A stretch of DNA of 64,000 nt from Cryptomeria japonica (taxonomy: Eukaryota; Streptophyta; Pinopsida; Cupressales; Cupressaceae): contig NC_081415.1 in NCBI RefSeq assembly GCF_030272615.1, forward strand, positions 420,228,257 to 420,292,256, given 5' to 3'. Made by a program: the position numbers and the translations under genes. Numbering within the stretch: the first letter of the stretch is position 1; each line of letters opens with the position of its first letter. Below the pieces are notes generated by a model that was given only the letters and a program-made list of their open reading frames with translations, was not told where the DNA came from and made no database searches. Of this stretch, positions 58,331-64,000 are shown one piece after another.

Positions 58331-60700
58331 AATCCTATTTATCCTCACCCACTTGCATTCTCCTACAATGCCCACTTGCTCACTAATTTTTGTCTAAACA
58401 CTTCTAAATTAGCCCAATCCCCTTCTAAGGACTTGCACATTCCTAAACCAAGGATTAGGAAGGAGCCACTTCTAAAAAACAATTAAGCTCTTACAAAACA
58501 TTAAAAGCCTTTTCCTTTCACAAGTTAACCCTCAAAGTGTCCTATAAGAATTTAAGGCTCTTACATATCATTAAAAGCCTTTTTCTCTTCCAACAAGCTA
58601 ACTCAAATTTTGAACCTGGGTTAGAGATGTTGACATGATTGGCATAACTGATGCAAATGAAGAGTGATGACTGAATCGGTAAAGGATTGTGTGTGATGAC
58701 ATTGTGATAAAGAGATTGAGATTGCATGATTGGATGACTTTGATTAGTTATTTATGTTGTCATTGATGGCAACTGATGTTTACTATGTTGTTTCTTGTCA
58801 TCTAAGTCTTTTTGGTCTACCGGAAATGTCTCACCAGTGTTGAGGATAGTGAACTGGGAATTAGGACCTTAACTGGTAAATGAGGAATGTTTTGATTAGA
58901 TCTGGTGATTGGTGATGATTGATGTGTTGTGGTTTGGAATGTGAGTTTGTATCATTGTGATATGTATCTAACCGGAACCGCATCATACTTTGATGACCAA
59001 AAATTATGTTTATGATTTCTATTATATTTTTGCTAGGGTTTAAGAAGGATTTAAGGACTGGTAAAGAATTCTCTTAACTGGTAATGATTTTTGGTTTGGC
59101 AGTAATTTACATGAAGTTCAAATGTTAGAGGTGATGTGGCACAAACCGTGTGAAGTGTTTCCAAGATGTTTTGGCGCGTTTGTAGAGTAAATTTCTTGGG
59201 AATATCCAAAATGCTTAGCGGAGTGTTCTGTTGGTTCCCAAAACCACAGATTGGAAAACCAAAAGACTTGCCGAATCCTCAAGTATCCCAATCAGCCTTG
59301 GCCAATGAACAGAGATGGTCAAAGACCAAATCCCTCTACGCTTTAGGCTCCACTAAACCTAGGTGGGTATGCCTCTTCCTCTCAAGCACAAAAGAGGTTA
59401 TTTATAGTGGATTTAAACCTTTTAGCAAGTTTACACAATTGGCAAATTATTGTTCTGCAACTATGGTTTATTATGTGCTTTAACTAAATGCTTTGAAAAG
59501 AAATGATTGTGAATGTATATTGAAAATGAGATTGCTTTCAGGACTTAAATGAAATCTGCATAGATCAATTCATACAGGATTTGGGAAGAACGTTTCTCTA
59601 TCAAGGACCTTGAATGCATACAGATCAAAACCTTAAAAGATCAATAACAAACTAGTACCTCTATCCAGGGATATATATGACACTTTGTGGACAAAATATC
59701 TTATCAACTCAAAAGACAATTTCTCATCAACTATGAAGGTTCAGTATGTGTTACACGAACAATAAGAACTCAATCTTTCACTTAATGCAATGATATGTGA
59801 TTCACATCATAGAAAATATATAAACAGATTTATCAAGAGGACAAAGATAATCATCAACACAAAAGTGTACACAATATTTGGAAAAAGAAACAACGAACCT
59901 TGTATATTAATCTTCAGGAAATAATTGCATACATAAGTTGCACTTGCAGATACTCCATTGCAAATTGCTTGCACAAAATGATACTTCTTCCTCCTATAGA
60001 CTTCTCTAATACAAAATAATATTCAATCCATACAACAATATGTTCTTCTTATCACTCTCCCCCCCACATTACATACAAAAATGACTCCCTCTAAGTATCT
60101 AAACCAAAAGGCATATATGAAAGGACACACCCTTTGGGTTAATAATTAATTACAAATGAGAATCCTTAAAAATACTAAATGATACTTAAATTACGTGTCT
60201 TTTATTCTCTGCCTTGATAAAGTTCCTTGGCAAATATTCATCATCTTCTCAATATCTCCTGCACACAAGATAAACCAATCCAATTCCTTGATTTGAAAAT
60301 TAAATATATTCCACCTTAGATTTTAGTTTGAAAAGTCATTAATCTTTATGCAAATACTTGTTTCAAATAATTCAATAAAACCAAAGTATTTACATTTTAA
60401 GAAAATAATTTTGCAAACATAACATCCATTTATATAAAATAACACTTTACCCTAAAAAGATTGTTATATCAAATAAAAGAAAAGAAAATACTTCCCTTTA
60501 TAATGACATCCGTGAATCAGTATTATTCTTTCGACCAAACTTCCTCCCTCAACGAGCTGTTCATAGATCTTATCGATTCTGTAGTTTCATCAATACTTTT
60601 TATTTTTGATGGGATCGCTTCTGATTTCTTCGATGAACCTCATGTCGATGAAACTGTTGCTTTCAGTGAGTCCTTTTAGAGATCCATCACAACTTAGGTT
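58331..60700. other. Unassigned sequence, probably old retroelement pieces
   Basis: The part at 58730-59110 is rich in actggt, ccgg and ttgatggcaac phrases like the U3 of the copia LTR at 55.4-57.4 kb, but I could not align it. The open segment at 59166-59483 has no recognised domain. Nothing else stands out up to 60700. Confidence 0.4.
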
Positions 60701-60729
60701 TCTTCGATAAATCATTTTTTGATGACATG

Positions 60730-61490
60730 CCACCTGACTGCCACTTCAACTGCTAACTCATTTTGACCAGACCCACAGCATGTCACCTTTGGATTGGCTC
60801 TGTGGTCTCTGTCCTGCCACCTTAGCACGACCTCACTAACCGTCTGAATGAAGCTCTCCCTTGTCACCTAGCCGCTATGGATTTTCATTGTGCATCTTTG
60901 CATAGCGGATCAACGACAATCGTTAGATCTTTTCCAACCTTCTCGCTTGTTATCTCCTCTGAACTGCTTCCTTAGCCGGCCCCACCACTCGGTCACCATG
61001 GCACGATGAATAAACATCACACATCTTCCGATCACGGTATAGCGACCACCATCAGATCGATTCGGCCGACCGTCCAATCTTCCTTATCTGCTCAGCCTCT
61101 AACCTTGCCTGAGTGGCTCTCTCTTCTCTTTATCCATCTGTGCTGTGTGTCACTCTTTGGTTCACCCATGGATCCACCTACCCACCACTTGGACCTGGGT
61201 TCTTCTTCTACGCTCTGCCACGTGGCACATCCTAATTCACTTGCAGATCCACTGGGATGACACCTCATCTGCCACCTTGGCAGTCGCTATGTCACGGGGT
61301 ATATAGGTCATGCAACTTCCTATCACGATATAGCAATCGTCGTTGGATCAATCTACCTGATCGTTATATCTGTCTGACTTTATTGATCTTTAGCCTCCAT
61401 CCTCGCCAGTTTATCACAAAATTTGGACACCTTGAGATGTGCACGCACGCGGGGTCCACTGGGTCGCTGAGCTAGCTCCTTGTCAAAAGC
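60730..61490. repeat. GC-rich block with three diverged repeats
   Basis: GC content rises clearly above the surroundings. Three related phrases occur at about 60897-60940 (catagcggatcaacgacaat), 61023-61078 (tcacggtatagcgaccacc) and 61315-61365 (tcacgatatagcaatcgtcg), each followed by a gatc-containing tail. A CCACGTGGCA G-box-type palindrome lies near 61218. It looks like an enhancer-rich LTR U3 or an old promoter. Open segments at 61006-61475 have no recognised domain. Confidence 0.5.
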
Positions 61491-62192
61491 CTTTAAGCTT
61501 TGACACTATGGATGTATGTGAATTTATATTTAAATATAAAAATAGCCTCTCCACAACCAATGTGGGATAAATGGTTTTATGCCTCCCTTGCTATTGCATG
61601 TGTTCTACACTTGAGCCTTTGTTTGAAAACTTTTGAGCCTAGTCTGTAGCCACGCGACCCCTGGCAACTGCATTTTCTTGGAAGCTTCTAATGTCTAGTC
61701 TACTGCTCCATTTGTGCAGGCTCAGAGGACTGACAATGCCATTCATGAGGCATTTGATCTTTTGGACAACTCCATTTTCTTCAGTTATGCTCTTGCATAT
61801 AAGACACCAGGAGTAAATGCTCATATGATAGGAAAAAAGGCATCCATATATAGCACAAAATATTTTGTAAAAATATGTGCTCTTTAAGGACATAGCAAGA
61901 TCCTAGTTATCTCTGGAAAGCAGACCAAAATGAAAATTGAAAACATATAATAGAAAACAAGAGAAAAAACTATATTACCATAATACAAGAAATACTCCCT
62001 AATCATCAAGAGAAGAAATGTTTGAGATGTTGAGCATGGATTGAAAACTCCTACATTTCACCATTAGTATTCTTCAAGATTTATGCATTTTCTCCTCCTT
62101 TCTGTAGATTCCTGTATGAGTTCAATTTGGTGGCCCCAGGCCCCCGAAAATGAACATCATTTCTTTCCTCTATCAAAACCCTGATTCCCATC
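61491..62192. other. Unassigned sequence
   Basis: No coding or repeat feature is supported. A ccacaaccaatgtgggataa phrase near 61550 may be part of an LTR. Confidence 0.4.
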
Positions 62193-63988
62193 CTACAGCA
62201 ATATGCACCTTTTGATTGTATGATCATCCTCTTTACTAACCATATGAATTGATGAAATCATTTTTTCCACTTTGCTACATTTTTTAGAGTCGTATGCCAT
62301 CATCATCATCATCAAATCACTATACTCATATCCTTTATCACATTCGGTTTCTGGATATGTAATCCTAAAAACATTTACCCAATGTTCACTTGAAAACCCT
62401 ACTATTTCACCATGTCTCATTTCCTTGAAAAAATATTTCCATCACTTTTACTATCATATGTGGATTGCACCCTAACATAACTTTCATAAAAAATCTCAAT
62501 GTCAGAAATCTGAATACTCCTTTCATTGTATAACACATTTTCTGAGTGTGTATCATTCTTTGGAGGGAAAATAAAATTTATTCCACTTATTCTTTCTTGA
62601 AAAATATATGGGCCTCCCACTGTAATATCCGAATTGGACTTAACACAACCCCTATTGCAATAATTCAAACTATTTATCCCTTTGAGATTATGTCCCATAT
62701 TGTTCATTTTTACCACCTCCTTACTTTGAAAAGATATTTCATTTTTCTTAATTAGTAAATCAGGGCACACATAGGAATCTTTATCACATATGATTTTATC
62801 AAAATGAGAACCTGAACAAATATCACCTTCAAATATATTTTTTATTTCCCCATGCTTCGGAAATATTTTACCCTTCTCACAAAGAGACTTTGGGTACATA
62901 TCCTTTTTAACAATGTTGTGCTGAGGTATCACATCCACCTTCTCATAAATTATTTCCTTTTCTCTCTTAGTCTCTGAAAAATTACTTTGGGATATATCTT
63001 CTCCCATATCCTTTTCAAACAATGAACCCAAAAACACAAAACATTTAGGCATACCTTCATAGGGATTTTCCTGAGAATGATCATCACCTTTAATAATGTC
63101 TTCATTTGCTAAAATGCCTTCCTGTACATAAAATTTTCCACGAAGACTATTATCCAACACAGTGAAAACATTTGGGAAAACGGTTATTTATTTTTTATTA
63201 AGGTAAAAACAGGTTTTGAAGGGGCCCTGAAACCCTTTACAAACATAACTTAAAAGAAAAAGCAACAAGAGACAAAAAGGAACAGGCCAACAAAAAGCTA
63301 GCAAAAAACCATAAAAAACCAGCTAAATCCCCACAAAGCCAGCAAAACCAGCCAGACCCAAGAAGAGAAACTAATTGATTTTTACTACATCCTCTTCAAA
63401 TGTTTTATCCTCCTGGAGTCCATCACATGCTTTATTTTCAGGAATAATGTCTTCATAACCGCCACCTACTAAAATATCCTCCTGTGCATGAACTGCATGT
63501 AAATCAACTTTAGAAGAAGAATTAAAAAATGATTCATTTGCAAAGAATATTTATTCATATTTCCCTAGGACTTCATTATACAAAGAACTTTTGCAACTAT
63601 CATACAATACTTTTTCTTCTTGATACTTATTTTCCTTTTCACCACACACTTCCCGACTATGAATTGAATTTTTTATCTGAAATTTTTTTGGATCATTCTT
63701 TTGAATATATCTCTGATACTCAATATCTAACAAATACGAAATTTCTTCTGGACCGAGGAATGTTTCCTCTTTATTATTTATGTTTGTACCTACACATATG
63801 GATTCTTCCCTACTTAAATCCATAATTTCTTCTTTATCATCAGATTCTTTGTCTAACATGTTTTCATATAAAATCTCAAGTAGAAGCCTTATCCGAGGAT
63901 CATGATAAATCCCCAACTCATGCATTTTTCTTGAAAATGGGGGCTTGATGTTTGAAGGTATTTTTGTGTATATATTGAACACCCTCAT
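62193..63988 (-). pseudogene. Decayed minus-strand ORF of unknown family, interrupted by a LINE fragment
   Basis: The frame starts at 63988 (MRVFNIYTKIPSNIKPPFSR) or earlier and is open to 63551. After one TAA the same frame continues to about 63376 (HAQEDILVGGGYEDIIPENK). A LINE 3' piece follows, then coding resumes from about 63175 to 62417 (DNSLRGKFYVQEGILANED). A short overlap leads to a second frame to 62193 (FSSEHWVNVFRITYPETECD, SKVEKMISSIHMVS). The sequence is hydrophilic, acidic and lysine-rich, with recurring ED-I and GxxxxxE phrases, about 570 residues in all. No domain is recognised. The few stops suggest moderate age. The true start may lie right of the window. Confidence 0.5.
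63185..63378 (-). mobile_element. LINE 3'-UTR fragment, same family as the LINE at 0.5-3.3 kb
   Basis: The minus strand is T/G-rich and ends TTTGTAAAGGGTTTCAGGGC...CCTTAAT, matching the last 47 nt of the LINE at 3214-3260 with two differences. About 190 bp remain, a severe 5' truncation. Possible but weak 12-bp target duplications (aaaaatcaatta and aaaaataaataa on the minus strand) flank it. It splits the decayed ORF at 62193-63988. Confidence 0.8.
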
Positions 63989-64000
63989 AAATAATTGTTT

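Overview
The window looks like nuclear DNA of a seed plant with very large, repeat-filled introns, most likely a conifer. The reasons are: an AT-rich background; many decayed Ty3/gypsy, Ty1/copia and LINE copies nested in one another; and only one recognisable host gene, whose exons are spread over at least 18 kb. The lineage is inferred from repeat style; no marker gene fixes it.

Host gene. An ataxin-2-like gene (CID3/CID4 family, Sm-like domain then LsmAD) lies on the minus strand. Coding exons are at 12524-12905, 12167-12309 and 11834-12063. A GC-rich block at about 30031-30450 with a donor-like site is a good candidate for its 5'-UTR exon and promoter, which would give a first intron of about 17 kb. 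The remaining LsmAD exons were not found and probably lie beyond the left edge, so nearly everything from 1 to 30 kb would be intronic.

1-8 kb: a heavily mutated Ty3/gypsy element (gag, protease, RT, RNase H, integrase, 3' end) split by a 5'-truncated LINE (478-3275) that carries an extra ORF after its RNase H domain. 9.2-10.0 kb: solo LTR. 13.6-17.1 kb: element A, a TG...CA unit with a 5-bp target duplication. 20.7-26.4 kb: an LTR start, then a Ty1/copia element with both LTRs, itself holding a solo LTR and a 42-bp hairpin minisatellite. 27.7-29.9 kb: old degenerate tandem repeats.

33-43 kb: leader, long ORF (ORF C) and LTR-like promoter of an unusual retroelement, with inverted fragments of the same family. 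44.3-54.9 kb: a decayed transposase-like gene cut precisely in two by element B (46351-52761). Element B shares its ends and 3' kilobase with element A, and carries about 16 tandem imperfect palindromes, a 1,100-codon ORF related to ORF C, and its own nested solo LTR. 55.4-57.4 kb: a minus-strand copia element reduced to two LTRs. 57.6-64 kb: an inverted LTR fragment, a GC-rich repeat block, and a decayed minus-strand ORF interrupted by a 3' piece of the same LINE family seen at 3 kb.

The most unusual material is the element A/B family: very long LTR-like units whose upstream parts are arrays of stem-loops with compensating sequence changes, one of them also holding a long ORF of unknown function.
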